A stretch of 64,000 nucleotides of DNA, from contig CM050450.1 of assembly GCA_027563935.2 (NCBI GenBank), forward strand, positions 9,159,957 through 9,223,956, read 5' to 3'. The DNA comes from Costus lasius (Eukaryota > Streptophyta > Magnoliopsida > Zingiberales > Costaceae). Shown piece after piece: positions 1 through 11,900 of this stretch. Positions within the stretch are counted from its first letter, which is position 1; every line of letters starts with the position of its first letter. Under the pieces are notes generated by a model. The model was given only the letters and a program-made list of their open reading frames with translations. It ran no database searches and was not told the DNA's origin. The translations under genes and the position numbers were made by a program.

Positions 1-114
1 CAAATACTAAATAGTTATATTCAGTCTTTACCTGATTTAAATATATTACATGAATTTTGGGTGGTTGGTGTCTTACTTATGCAAAATATAGGCAATTGGC
101 ATAGGCATAATATA

Positions 115-200
115 GGGTGTCAGTTAGTTTAACTGGTAAGAACCTTAGTTGTTAATAATAAGGTCTTGGGGTCAAATCCCGCTCTCATTAATTGCCTGTG
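115..200 (+). repeat. tRNA-like (possible SINE) fragment
   Basis: The stretch contains an A-box-like segment (TTAGTTTAACTGG) and, about 45 bases downstream, a B-box-like GGTCAAATCCC. That is the internal promoter arrangement of tRNA-derived SINEs. A similar tract with 'CTGGTAAGGAGTTCAACTA' and 'TTGTTAATAATAA' recurs at about 17,228-17,280 and 33,198-33,250. No cloverleaf or target duplication was worked out, so this is only a possible SINE head. Confidence 0.3.
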
Positions 201-292
201 TCAAAACAAAAATAATAGAGTACCACTCGATAGGAACCTCTATAATGCCACTCATCCTATTTGTTAAGACATCCAACTGGAGGTAATGAAAG

Positions 293-634
293 TATTTAGC
301 CTAAGCTGGTATTAAGTTTCAGATGAGAGTTTGGTTATCCAAGATCTAGAAAGGTGAGTTTGGCTGCACTTTCAGAAAATGTTGATTGAGAACTAGAATT
401 CCTCTTTATCCTGTTAGATTGCAAGCAAAATATTTAGAAGAAGCATGGATGTGGGTAACTGAACTATTTAGCCTAAGCTGGTATCATCAAGCCTCAGATG
501 AGATATTGGCTACCCGAGAACGTAGCACAGCGTACCAGAAAGGTCAGTTTGACTACATTTTCTGAAAATGTTGATTGAGAACTTGAATTCCTCTTCGTCC
601 TTTCAGATTGCAAGTAAAATATTTAGAAGAGGCA
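293..634. repeat. Diverged direct repeat, two copies, period about 172 bp
   Basis: Two copies (about 293-445 and 465-634) begin TATTTAGCCTAAGCTGGTAT and end in ATATTTAGAAGA. They share blocks such as 'AAAATGTTGATTGAGAACT'. They differ by substitutions and small indels, so this is an older duplication than the exact one just downstream. It lies in the intron before the first visible SCAR exon. No coding potential is seen. Confidence 0.75.
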
Positions 635-812
635 ACTATTAATCATAAGCAAACAAGGAGTTGAATCTAAGTCAGATTTCAGCTGACAGTAACCCATTGT
701 TTTTCATAAACAGAACTGCACATTATGAATAGTTGCATCATTTAAATTAACTGACTTATTGTGAGGTTTATTTAGTGAAAGTCGAGTTGTGACATAATTT
801 GAGATTGTACAT

Positions 813-1197
813 TTTGAATTCTCCATGTTTCCTTATAATGTTATAGATAAAAAGATGCTTTCCATACTACAAAACGTAGCTGCTGTAGACAAGGTATGGT
901 CTATTAAACTGTGAGTAATAAGCACAAAGGACGCACAAAAATTGGTGGATAATTGTTAACTAAGAGAATATGGGTAAGATGCTTCAACTTTCAAGCAATA
1001 ACATTTGAATTCTCCATGTTTCCTTATAATGTTATAGATAAAAAGATGCTTTCCATACTACAAAACGTAGCTGCTGTAGACAAGGTATGGTCTATTAAAC
1101 TGTGAGTAATAAGCACAAAGGACGCACAAAAATTGGTGGATAATTGTTAACTAAGAGAATATGGGTAAGATGCTTCAACTTTCAAGCAATAACATTT
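813..1197. repeat. Exact tandem duplication, 191-bp unit
   Basis: The unit starting TTTGAATTCTCCATGTTTCC is repeated twice with a period of 191 bases. No mismatch was seen between copies by eye. It lies in the SCAR intron. Perfect identity means either a very recent duplication or an assembly artefact. Confidence 0.85.
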
Positions 1198-2213
1198 GTG
1201 CTTGAACATGCAGAAGGACATAGCAGGAACTCTTTGCAACTATTCAAGATGAGAGAATAATCAATTTGTCACATTGTTTTCGATTATTTACTTCCTTTTC
1301 ATGCTAACTACTAAAAATTAAGGTAATGCTTTTACTTCAGTAAGAAGTTTATTTTGTATTTAGTTGCACTATATAATTTGATTTCATAAACCCAAAGCAA
1401 AGGTAAGAAGTGAAAAGAATGTCTGCTATCTATATTGCAGTTGGTAAAAGAATGGCCCATCTGCCAAGCGATCCAGTGTTCAGATCCCAGCGCAGTTGAG
1501 TGCCCAGCAATTACGTGTTAACTGCACAAAATAAAAGGAATATCTAGATTTATACAAATAGGTAAAATACAGTTGAGCAGAGTAAACTGGAAGGAAAAAT
1601 AAAGTTATTTACTCGTAGAATTGTTAAAAATGTTTGAACCTTTGTAAAAGAGTAATTATTTTTACCAAATTTTATATTGAGCAATTTTTGGCTGTCGTAT
1701 GATAATTCAAGTTCCTAATTAATTTTGAAATTTCAAGACTGCCAAATGTTTTCACACGTATGAATACAATTTTTCTCCTTGTAGATGCTGCTCTTCTATT
1801 TCCTTGCCCTACAACTGAAGGCACTTAGAATATACCTAGATGTCTCATCTTTGATAAGAATGGTTTTCCTGTGTATAAAAGATATGTTATGTGAGATATA
1901 CTGTTAGCTATTCTTTTAGAGCAGGCAAGCAATGCAATGTTTTTAATAGTTTTTAGTTGTAGCTGTTCCTTTTCTTTCGAAAAGATTTGTTACTCTCATA
2001 AAGTCTTCTCCCTGCAGAGAGTGTATCTGAAATAATACTCCTTTCTTATGCTGGCTACGAAGTTAATTAACTTTTAATGCCTTTGTTGGCACTTTGTCAA
2101 ATTGTTCTGCAAATATTATGAGAGAAAGCCTAGCCTCATTTTTTTGAACTTGTTCAAGTTAACTGCAGCAGCAGATCATATGCATGAGTGTCTATTTTTG
2201 TGGTCTGTCATAG
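1198..2213 (+). other. Rest of the SCAR intron upstream of the first visible exon
   Basis: This is AT-rich, non-coding sequence ending at a TAG acceptor (2211-2213). A tRNA-like scrap (GTTCAGATCCC B-box-like at about 1480) is the only other feature noticed. No copy of the first SCAR exon, which in this family encodes the extreme N terminus, can be found in 1-2213, so that exon must lie outside the window. Confidence 0.6.
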
Positions 2214-2867
2214 GTTCGCAGCAGAAATATTTCGTGACTTGCATGAAGAGGTTATGGGAATGGCTGCTAGAGGGCATGGTTTAATGCTTCGGGTTCAGCA
2301 GCTTGAAGCAGAGTTTCCAACAATTGAAAAGTCTCTTATCTCCCATGGTTGTTCAAATTTTTCTTACAATGATGGTTAGTATGCATGTAGCTAGTCTCAC
2401 CAAGAAGGTTAATTATTGTATATATTTCTCCTCTTACATTTCTTGTTTTTCCTCTGCTATTTAGTTTAGTTGGTGTTAGTATACAATAATTGCATTCATT
2501 AAAGGATCAGTTACTTGGATTCGTGCATGACAATCAATTGTTAATTCAAGGTGCCTGGCTGTGTTTATTGGATGATAGTTTAAGATTCAAAAGAGGATGA
2601 AAAATACTTCAGATTCATGGCTATCTTGTTTTGGACAAATTTCAAGAACTTAGCACAAAAATATTCATCTTTTGAGAAAGATATTCATTTTAACAATGGT
2701 GATTGGTGCAAAGCTTTTCTAGATAGAACCATGGTTATAAAACCAGTGTGTATTAAGTTGTATCTATTTGACCATGTATCGATCAAGGATTTGAATTTCG
2801 TTCCGGTGGTACCTACTGGTCCGACTATGGACTAGTATCGGTACGTGGTTGATATTGGTTGATTGAC

Positions 2868-2936
<69 letters not shown>

Positions 2937-5900
2937 GGTACCAAGTTTTATGATACTGGTTCGAACTAGTGTACAAGTCTATTATCAAACCGCTATGTAT
3001 TGGTAGCACTAGGTACCGGTTGGCACCAATATATACATAAAACGTTGATTGGTACCAAGGTTTGAAGTCTCGGTCCGATAGCTCGGTCCGGCGAGCCACC
3101 GGACCAGTATGGTACTGGTGTACCGACAGCGACAGTGGGCAGCGGTAGCGGCAGTGCAGGAGGCGGACGGCAGCAAAGGCGGCATCCACTGTCGTCCACT
3201 CGCCGCTCGTGCTTCGACTGAAGGTCCGCGACCGGTCCTCCACCAGACCGGTACAAACCGGCCATACCGGCCAGTTTCGGACTGGATTTTCAATCAATGA
3301 TTGGTACTAACGGGTACTGATTAGTATTGTGTGTCGGTACTATGCTAGATCAACTGATGATGTCGGTATTATGTCTCCATACTAGCCAGTAGGTATGGGT
3401 CTAACAATGATTGGTACATTGTTTTGGATTGATTTTTCTAAACCTTGGACATGCTAGGGTTTAGGATTGCAAGTTTGCTGACCATCTTAATTTGGAGTCT
3501 AGAACTTAAAAAATTGGTACCAAACCCAAAATCCGGACAATCATATATTCAAACAAATCAAATTTTATGAGCTACTGATTGATTCATTGAAGTATATGCA
3601 TATTATCACATGATGACTTGGGGCATTTTCACGGTTTGGTTACTTGAAGCATGTGCCTTTTTTTTTGTCTTGAACATAATTTTGGTTTAGGAAAATTCTA
3701 TTCTATTTTTGAGTTGATACTATCAGTTCATAAAACCGATTAAATAGTTTTTAGTGCGGTTAATTGTTGGATTTTAGTTAACTTGTAAAAGTGCATGTGG
3801 AATTTTTGTCAGAATTAGAGCTAGGACTCTTGTGGAACACAACATTTACCAACCAAAATCTTAGTAGAGTAGACAATAGAAATTTACGAACAAAGACTTG
3901 TTTCCTCATGAACAAATTGATCTAATAACATATCATGGATCTAAAAAGATGGATTTCACTTTTTAACTTAACACGAAAGGAAGGGATAGAATGTGCGTTG
4001 ACTAATATAAACTTACAAGTAAATTCTGAAAAAACTACTATATGATTCTATAAGCTTTCGCTAGCACCAGGTGACACACAAGGTGACGCATATGGAGTAA
4101 TGGGAGAGATGATCCTTAGTTTCTACTCTAGGTTTTAGATGATAATGCAATGATAAAAATCGTGAGGGGAAGTAAAATGTGTATGGAGGGAAAACCAGTA
4201 GGAAAGGAATCCAGAAATCATGTTGAGATGCGTATGTAAGTAACACTAGATAAATGACAAAATAACGGCACCCAATCTACAAAAATTAACTTGTATTAAC
4301 CTCAAGCGAGCCATTTTTTTCTTAAGCACAATTTTAAGGTATCCATAGTCTAGCGAACGACTTGGTGTCTTAGCCTTGAACACAAAAGAAATAGACAACC
4401 TCACTCGTCTGAACAATGAGGGGTTACTTTGAAAAAGACATGAATGAAGACACAAGTTCAAAATAGGAATTACACTGATGTACTGAAGTGCGATTTAATT
4501 TCTTCAAGCTAGAAACGAGAAGTTATAAGATTTGGAACTCTAGAGATTATCCCCACCTCCAAGCTACAGTACTCTCGCAACTCTCCAAGGTGAGCTTCTT
4601 ATCCCAAGTAAGCTAGTTTCTACCTCTTCCTAGCCATTCTTTTATAAGCTAAGGGGTTGTGGAGAGTTACCTCTTATCTAAGATGGTTTTTACCTCTTCC
4701 TAACCCTTCTTTTATAAGCTAAGGGGTTAGAAGTCACAATAAATACATGACAAATTAGTTAGAATATTCTAACTATCTTAACAACTTAAAATTGAAAAAT
4801 AAACAAGAATAAAATTCTAATAACTAAAGTAAGATGCGTAGGCTTTGTTTGAGCTAGTGCTTGGGCTGAGCCTTATTGGGCTAGATGGGCCATCTACACC
4901 ATCTTTGAGCATGCTGTAACAAAGCAACCGAATCGTTTGATGGTTGGTTGGTTCATTATAGTGCCGACACACTCCTATGCTAAATTTGTTAGATGATTGT
5001 TGTACCAGGTTGGATGGAGCTCTTCATTGCGTCACGGAAGCAAGCACATGAGTTGAATAGACTCCATATAAACTAAAAAAAATTGATTGTCTCCTGTACC
5101 GCGTAGGAGGCTGACTATGTGATCATTGTAAGGCCTTTGAAACAGTCGCTTTTCTAGAGCCATCACGGTCAAGGCCATGATTATCATCAAGGCCGTGATC
5201 TTTTTGGCCGAAGTCAAATAATACTCCTGCCAGTTTCATGGGGCGCGGTATGATTTTCGTCACAGCCATAATATGAGATTACGGGCGGGCCATGATTTTT
5301 TTCATGCCATAATCTTCTCGATCAGCATCAGGTGGTGAGTTTAAAGATTTCACGAGTGGGCCGTGATTTTTGTCATGACCATAATATGGGCCATGATTCC
5401 CGTTGTGGCCATAATTTTTCCCAGGCTATTTCACGGTTGGGCCATAATTTTTGTCAACCTATAATTTCCACTAGAAGACTCCACGGTAGGTTTCATGGAT
5501 ACTATTCGCGCAAGCCATGATTTTTGTCACGGTCACGGCCATTATCTTTTGAAATTCTTGGAAAGGATGGGTCTTATCACCGGGTTTTGCTAGTGTCACT
5601 TATTGCTTAGGGCATTGCTAGTTGCTAGAACAAAATGACAAATAGAGAGGAGATGATGGCGAACAAATCTCACTGGAGTTGCATGAGAGAAGACTTTACC
5701 ATCATGGAGACTAAGAGTCACAAACTTGCAGACAAATCAAATAAAATTATTTGAGAATAGTTAGTGGTTAAGAAATTGTAATACAATAATACTAGTAGTA
5801 ATAAATAGCTATTAGGCAATTTGATGCGAAACACTATTACAAAATTACAATAATGGGCTAAGCTAATAGCACCAGATAAGTAAATTAGAAAAGAATAAAC

Positions 5901-8900
5901 ATTGATGATACACATGAATAAGTAATCACCTAAATAATATTTACTAATATGAATCCAAGTTCATCATTGCGGTTTGATCAGTTAATCAGTAGTTTGGCAT
6001 ACTTTCGAACTCAAAACATATACCAATAGAAACAAAAAAATGGTCCATTTGATGAACTATTCAATTTGGTTAATCGTATTTACTGTTTGGTTAGTTGGTT
6101 AGCCATTGGTTCAATGGTATTTTTGAATACCCCTACTAATGACCTGTCACCCTTCCTCTCTTACTATACCTAATTAATTGATGCAGTTCAAATTCTTGTT
6201 AAAACACAATGAGTGTATTTACAAAAATATTATGTTGTATGAATCAGAATTCAGTAGTAAAATGTTATTTAGATTGAAGTTAGCAAAAGAACTATATTTG
6301 TGTGCTACTCATGACCTAAAAGTGAATTTAGTGAATTACTATAGACGGATAGATCAAATTTCACTTACGCCTAAAAGTGTTAGTAGCTTGATTGACGGAA
6401 TGTATCCACCTCTGTGTAGTTAGTTGTTGAGGATTATTTGAGAGTGGGAGTGAGTGGGTGGGGAAGAAGTAGTTGTTGTAATTATCTATTTTTTCCTTCA
6501 TGACCCTATTATTTAAAAACTTATGTAAGAGCTAATTGAAGTAGGAAATAAAGGTTCGCATGAAAGAAAATTTGATAAGATTTCCTAAATCAAAAGCAGA
6601 AATACCTAGCAAGAAAGTTTCCCCCCAAATTAGTTTTGATTATTCTTTCCTTATTAACTGTCTTTAAATTGTTTCCTCATTTAGAATATTGATAGTTGAC
6701 GACATGATCCCATACCATGAACATTACCTAATCAAGGTTATCAGAAATGTGTTTTGGGTCTTAGGATCATCCGACCTTATAGCTAGCCAACTTTTTTGGA
6801 TTGAACATGCAATAAGGTCTTATGATCCCACCAACCGGGCCTTAGGATCAAGTAGTATGAGTTCATATTTGACTGCTATTAGATTAATAATTTATTATGT
6901 CAAAAAACTCTAAATTATTATGTGATACAATTTCTTAGTTTTAATTGTCATCATTTGCTTTTTCTTTGACGAACATTTATCAATTTAAACTCCTCGTCAT
7001 CATTAACTATATTTGCCAACTTTATAATTTTTGTCATCTATATTTAACATCTTCATTGCTATTTTGTTGTTTTTATTATTATTACCATGTATACTTTTAT
7101 CTTTGTTATGTTTTTGTCTTATTGTCTTTATTTCATTGTATGCCTTTGTTGTTTATAGGTTTATTGCACACATTTGTTATATCCCTCTTCTATAACTCTA
7201 TATCATCATCACCTTACAAATATTTAATTTTATAATTTTACACTATACAACATATACATTTGAATAATGGTATGCTATACCAAATATATATAATTTAACC
7301 TTGGTGCTTGATACTGGATATATATCTATTAATTTTTTTATTACTTATTACTTATTATAATATTTATTTTACTCGTATGGCCAATGAGATGAATATATTT
7401 TAGGTGATTTGGTAGGATCGATCTTACAATCCTACTCTATATTATGATCCTACAAAGCCTCCTGTATTCCTAGGTTAGATCTTTATCCTAATAACCAGCC
7501 TAATACAAAGTTTCAGTTTGTTTGTGATTCAATTGATGTTATAAAACGTGCTCCTTTAACCTGATCCAAGTATGTAATGGCTCTTCCTCTTTTGTAATTC
7601 AAAATGCAAATGGTTTACTCATTGACTTGGAGTCAAGAACACAGAAAACCAAAAGACTGGCGCAAACTTGAAAGAGGTTGATCTGAATATATAACTTAGC
7701 TTTTAGCGTACTGGGATATTACCTTCATACTCTTTTCCGCCAAACTCACAGCATGTAGTTTCTAAAGAAATTTACTTCCTTGAATGTTTTGTACTTCCGT
7801 CCAACTAGGTTCTAATATCAGAGACATTTAGCAAGTTTTCAACTTGTTAAATACTGTTTGTATCTATATAGTTCCTTCATTAATAGAAATTCAATTTGGT
7901 CTGTAGTTGATTTGTTTCTGTGCAGCTTTTTTTTGTTGACAACAAGAGAAGTAGTGTATCTGGTGAATTATCTTTTAATATCTTTTTGTGGCTCCAGTTC
8001 TTATATTTAGTTTATCTCTGTAGGCATTGACTGGCGTTCTAATATTCAAATGGGACAAAATCTGATAACGCAAGGTGATATGCCTCGATTCGTCTTGGAT
8101 TCCTATGAAGAATGCCATGGACCCCCTCGTCTATTCACACTGGATAAGTACGGTAACGGTTGTAGTCTGCTTATGGTATAAAGTTCTCATATTCAGTAAA
8201 TCAATCTTTTTCTTCAGGTTTGATACTGCTGGTGCTGGAGCATGTTTGAAAAGGTATTCAGATCCATCCTTCTTCAAGATGGAACTAGTCTCTTCTGGTT
8301 TAGTGGAAACAGATGTTTCAAGAGAGAAAAAATCTCGGAAGGCCAAGGTAATATGAGTTCTCTGTTTTGCGTGTCTTTATTATGCTTTCTTTGTGCTTGC
8401 TTTAAGCTTCAATCTTGTAAGGATCTCTTTAGGGGGTTAAATGAACAAGAGAACAGACACGTTTGTCTAGCCTAAGTTCCATCAGCATCATGAAATAGAC
8501 ACAGTGAACTATATTCTGCATAAACATTTTAAAGCGTATCTCACTATGAATGGTGTGTTCTGAGATGGACCTACAGGTGGGACGGAACCAGGAAATTGTA
8601 TTAGTGGTGTGCAAAACAATTATATTATAAAATTAATTGTATGATAATGACAAAATTTATTTAAAATTTAGCAAAAGTTTTGGCACTTACAGTTAGCCTT
8701 ATTCTCAATTGAGCCCAAAATTTCAAAAATTGAATTTAACATCCTGGTTGTTCAATTAACTTTCTATGTGACCCTTTACCCCTAAATTGACTAATGGAGT
8801 TTATAAAAGAAGATGTTGATTAACATTACTTAGTTTTTAATCTTTAATTATTTGTAAAATTTGTATTTATATTATCTTTATAATTCAATTCGTATCAAGG

Positions 8901-11900
8901 TTTAAAATACTATTCCAAACACATATCCCTGCCTCATGTCGAATTGGTAAGGAACTTTACCAAATCATGGTACAATAGGGTGATTTGGCTGGTTCTCAAC
9001 TACCTCTATCCCTCTAGTTCCTTGACACTGCCTATTGACATGTAAGAATATTAAGTTTTTTAGTTTTTTTAATCATTTTAGGTGATGTGGCTTACCTTAT
9101 TAGTTGTAGCTTCGCTACTAAGGTAAACTTAGTAGAAACCCATAGTACATCTACAATAGGTAGAGTTCATCATTAAAGTATTGCAAAAACGAACGTCTCT
9201 AGACAATGCCATACTTTCAATGTCCGTTTTGAAACTACTTCCATAACTGGCACGTGGTTAGAAAGTTATTGTGGCTGGCGACTCAGGCTATTTTGAGCAG
9301 GACTCTGATAGGGAAGGAAACATACATGACAACTGTCAAATAGACTTATGATGAGTCATGGGATATATTTGAACTGTAGCCTTTATAGCTTGTTGTCATC
9401 ACGATGAGAAGCTATAAAATTCAACTTTATGTAGGTTTGATCACATCTTACAATAGTCACCATCTTGTTTCTGAAACAATTGAATCGTGCATCCAAGTTG
9501 ACAATTCCATGTTTTGTTGAGTTGAAGGTACAAAGGTCTTCCTATTGTCTCTTCTATTGTATTTGGCAACATGATCACATATGTTGTGATGTTATTAACA
9601 TCACTTAAATCATTGTGGGTTTTGGGAGAATAAAGTGTATCAAAGGAGGAGGATGTCTCACATTTTGAGGCAAAAATTTATTCGATACGGACTAGTTCAA
9701 TTCTTATAGTGATACGTGGAATAAAGTTAGTACCTGTCTAGTATATATACTATGTATACTGTATATATACTATATATATATACACACACTATGTATATAC
9801 ATACTATATACATACTGTATGCTATATATATGAAATACTGGTCCAAGCAGTGTCCAGCAGAACCATGTGGTGGTACTCGGTGAGTCATAGCAGTCTGAGC
9901 AACTTTCAATATACTTGGTATGTTAAACCTTGCACAAAACTAGCCTTTTCTTGCTTGTCGGACCAGCCGGCATATTTCCCTGTATTAATGCTATTTAAAT
10001 GATTGATACACTATAATTTATCTTCTATATTTATCATTAGCCACTTGACTACTACTAGTAGAATATGCTTTATTAAACCATTTGAAGGGTGATCTCAACT
10101 TCACTACTAGGTTATTACCACATCATTCTGTATGCCTCCAGCAGTTCATGCCTTAGAAATGGATTTCGTAACATGCTTCAACATGAATAAGATGCTTGTT
10201 ATTGTTATCATGATGCAGAATTTGAACGATTTCCTCATAAACCAACTCTAGAGCATGCTGCTTGCCTGTTCCTCGTATTCCTAACAAAATTTGCAAGTTC
10301 ATCTTATTCATTTTTTTATCTTTACTAAAATTTAGAAACTATTCCAATCATGTGCTGAAATTCTTTTGCCTTTTGTACTCTATCAGAAGAAGGGATCACG
10401 TTGGAGGAATGGTCAAACACTTGAGTCATTATTATCACCTCTTGCTGATTCCAAGTAAGTTGTGTTTGACTTTTATTTACTTGGAATTTGATATTTTGAA
10501 ATATACAATCTCAGTTTTGACTTAATTTGAGCTATGGTTTTGTATAGTGTGCAACCAACAAACTCCGATCAGGTTTTGGATAAATCTGCAACACGTTTTG
10601 TGAGATTGAAAACTAGAAACTTAAATGGTACCAGTGGAAATGATGCAGTTAACTTAAGGAAACGTCTTCTTGTACTGCATTCTGATGAGCTGAAAGGTGT
10701 TTTCAATAAGCACGGAATTCGTTCAAACTGCAACGCAATTCCAGTTAATTTAAGTGAACTGTCTTCTGAAACACGTGACACTGTGCTTGACATATCACCA
10801 AATCATCTTTTGTCAAGAGATGGAAGCTCTACTACTATGATTCCTATAGAAGTAATGACTGCAACAACAACGGATCAAACGGATAACTGGAAGGAAATAG
10901 ATGAAAAATTGTCAGACGAACGACATGAACCATTTGGCGAAGTGGGAAATCGAAAGCAGAACTTTGACATTGTGGAGAGAAAGGAAAAGTCTGCAGATTC
11001 TGAAAATAAACTACAAGGTAGTACTTATGACTATGAGCTTCGTGATCCCAGAGGCACAGCATCTCTTCAGGTGGTAGATCATGATTTAGTAGAGGATGAA
11101 CTTAAATTTGAAGGCAGTACTGATGGCTATAGGACTGAGGACATTGGTAGCGAGCTGGAGAATTTCGTTGATGCTCTGAATAGCATGGAATCAGAAGCAG
11201 AAATAGATTCTGAAATTAAAGGCAGAATAGATCTTAATATTTTAATTGACGAAACTCATGAGATGGATGATAACTCCACTGAAATTCTAGAGAAGCTAAA
11301 AACTGAACCTTCAGAATTGTATTCTGCTAAAGTTTCAACTGTAACAGAAGAGTTGAACAATAGTTTGGAGAGTGGAATTACGAGTATTCCATACTGTGAT
11401 ACTGAGAGTGATCAAGCTGTGATGCAAGCAACTCAAGAAAATGAAGGTGTCTCATATTCTTCTGAAGACACAAGTCTTATTCTTGGTGGAACCTATATTG
11501 AGAACTGTGTAGAACTTTTGCTACATCATGAGGTTGCCAACTCAGCTGATTTAATCTACGATGGAGTTTGCAACATGAGGACATTTGATATGAGATCAGA
11601 TACCAGAGAGGAATCTTGCAGCTTGAATGTGATAAACTCTAGTCTGAATAACGTTTGTCCTCAAGAAAATTTAGATACACCTCAATTCGTGTCTTCAAAC
11701 CAGAACGAAATTTCAGCTGGTCATACAACCCAATTAGAAACAGATGAAATTCCCAGATGCTTTGATGGTATTGTTATCTCTCAACTAGTCAAGTAAATAA
11801 TGTGGTTCTACTATAGGATTAACATATATGTGCTTAATTTGTTTGCTAATTGCAGGTTCATCTCATTCTGATAGCAGTTTTCCTGAAAAATCTCATCGCG

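Larger units (their letters stand above)
2375..8023 (+). other. 5.6-kb repeat-filled intron of the SCAR gene
   Basis: This intron separates the two exons of the SCAR homology domain (donor GTTAGT at 2375, acceptor TAG at 8021-8023; phase 1). It holds a TA microsatellite, a GGTACC-rich repeat, short tandem repeats and a decayed CACGGCC-type block, each listed separately. The remaining parts (about 3430-4040 and 5600-8000) are AT-rich. Their open frames are short and have no recognisable domain. Blocks around 6760-6850 and 7400-7490 repeat GGATC-type words, but no element boundary was found. Confidence 0.7.

Noticed and set aside
1440..1520. tRNA gene suggested by GTTCAGATCCC
   Set aside because: No complete cloverleaf or acceptor stem can be formed. 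At most it is a decayed tRNA-derived repeat.
2764..3300. Open frames of 63-177 codons across the GGTACC-rich repeat
   Set aside because: They run on both strands through a microsatellite and GC-rich repeat, with no domain or splice context. They are by-products of composition.
6689..7235. Open frames of 74 and 96 codons in the SCAR intron
   Set aside because: AT-rich, hydrophobic by composition, no recognisable domain, and located inside an intron.
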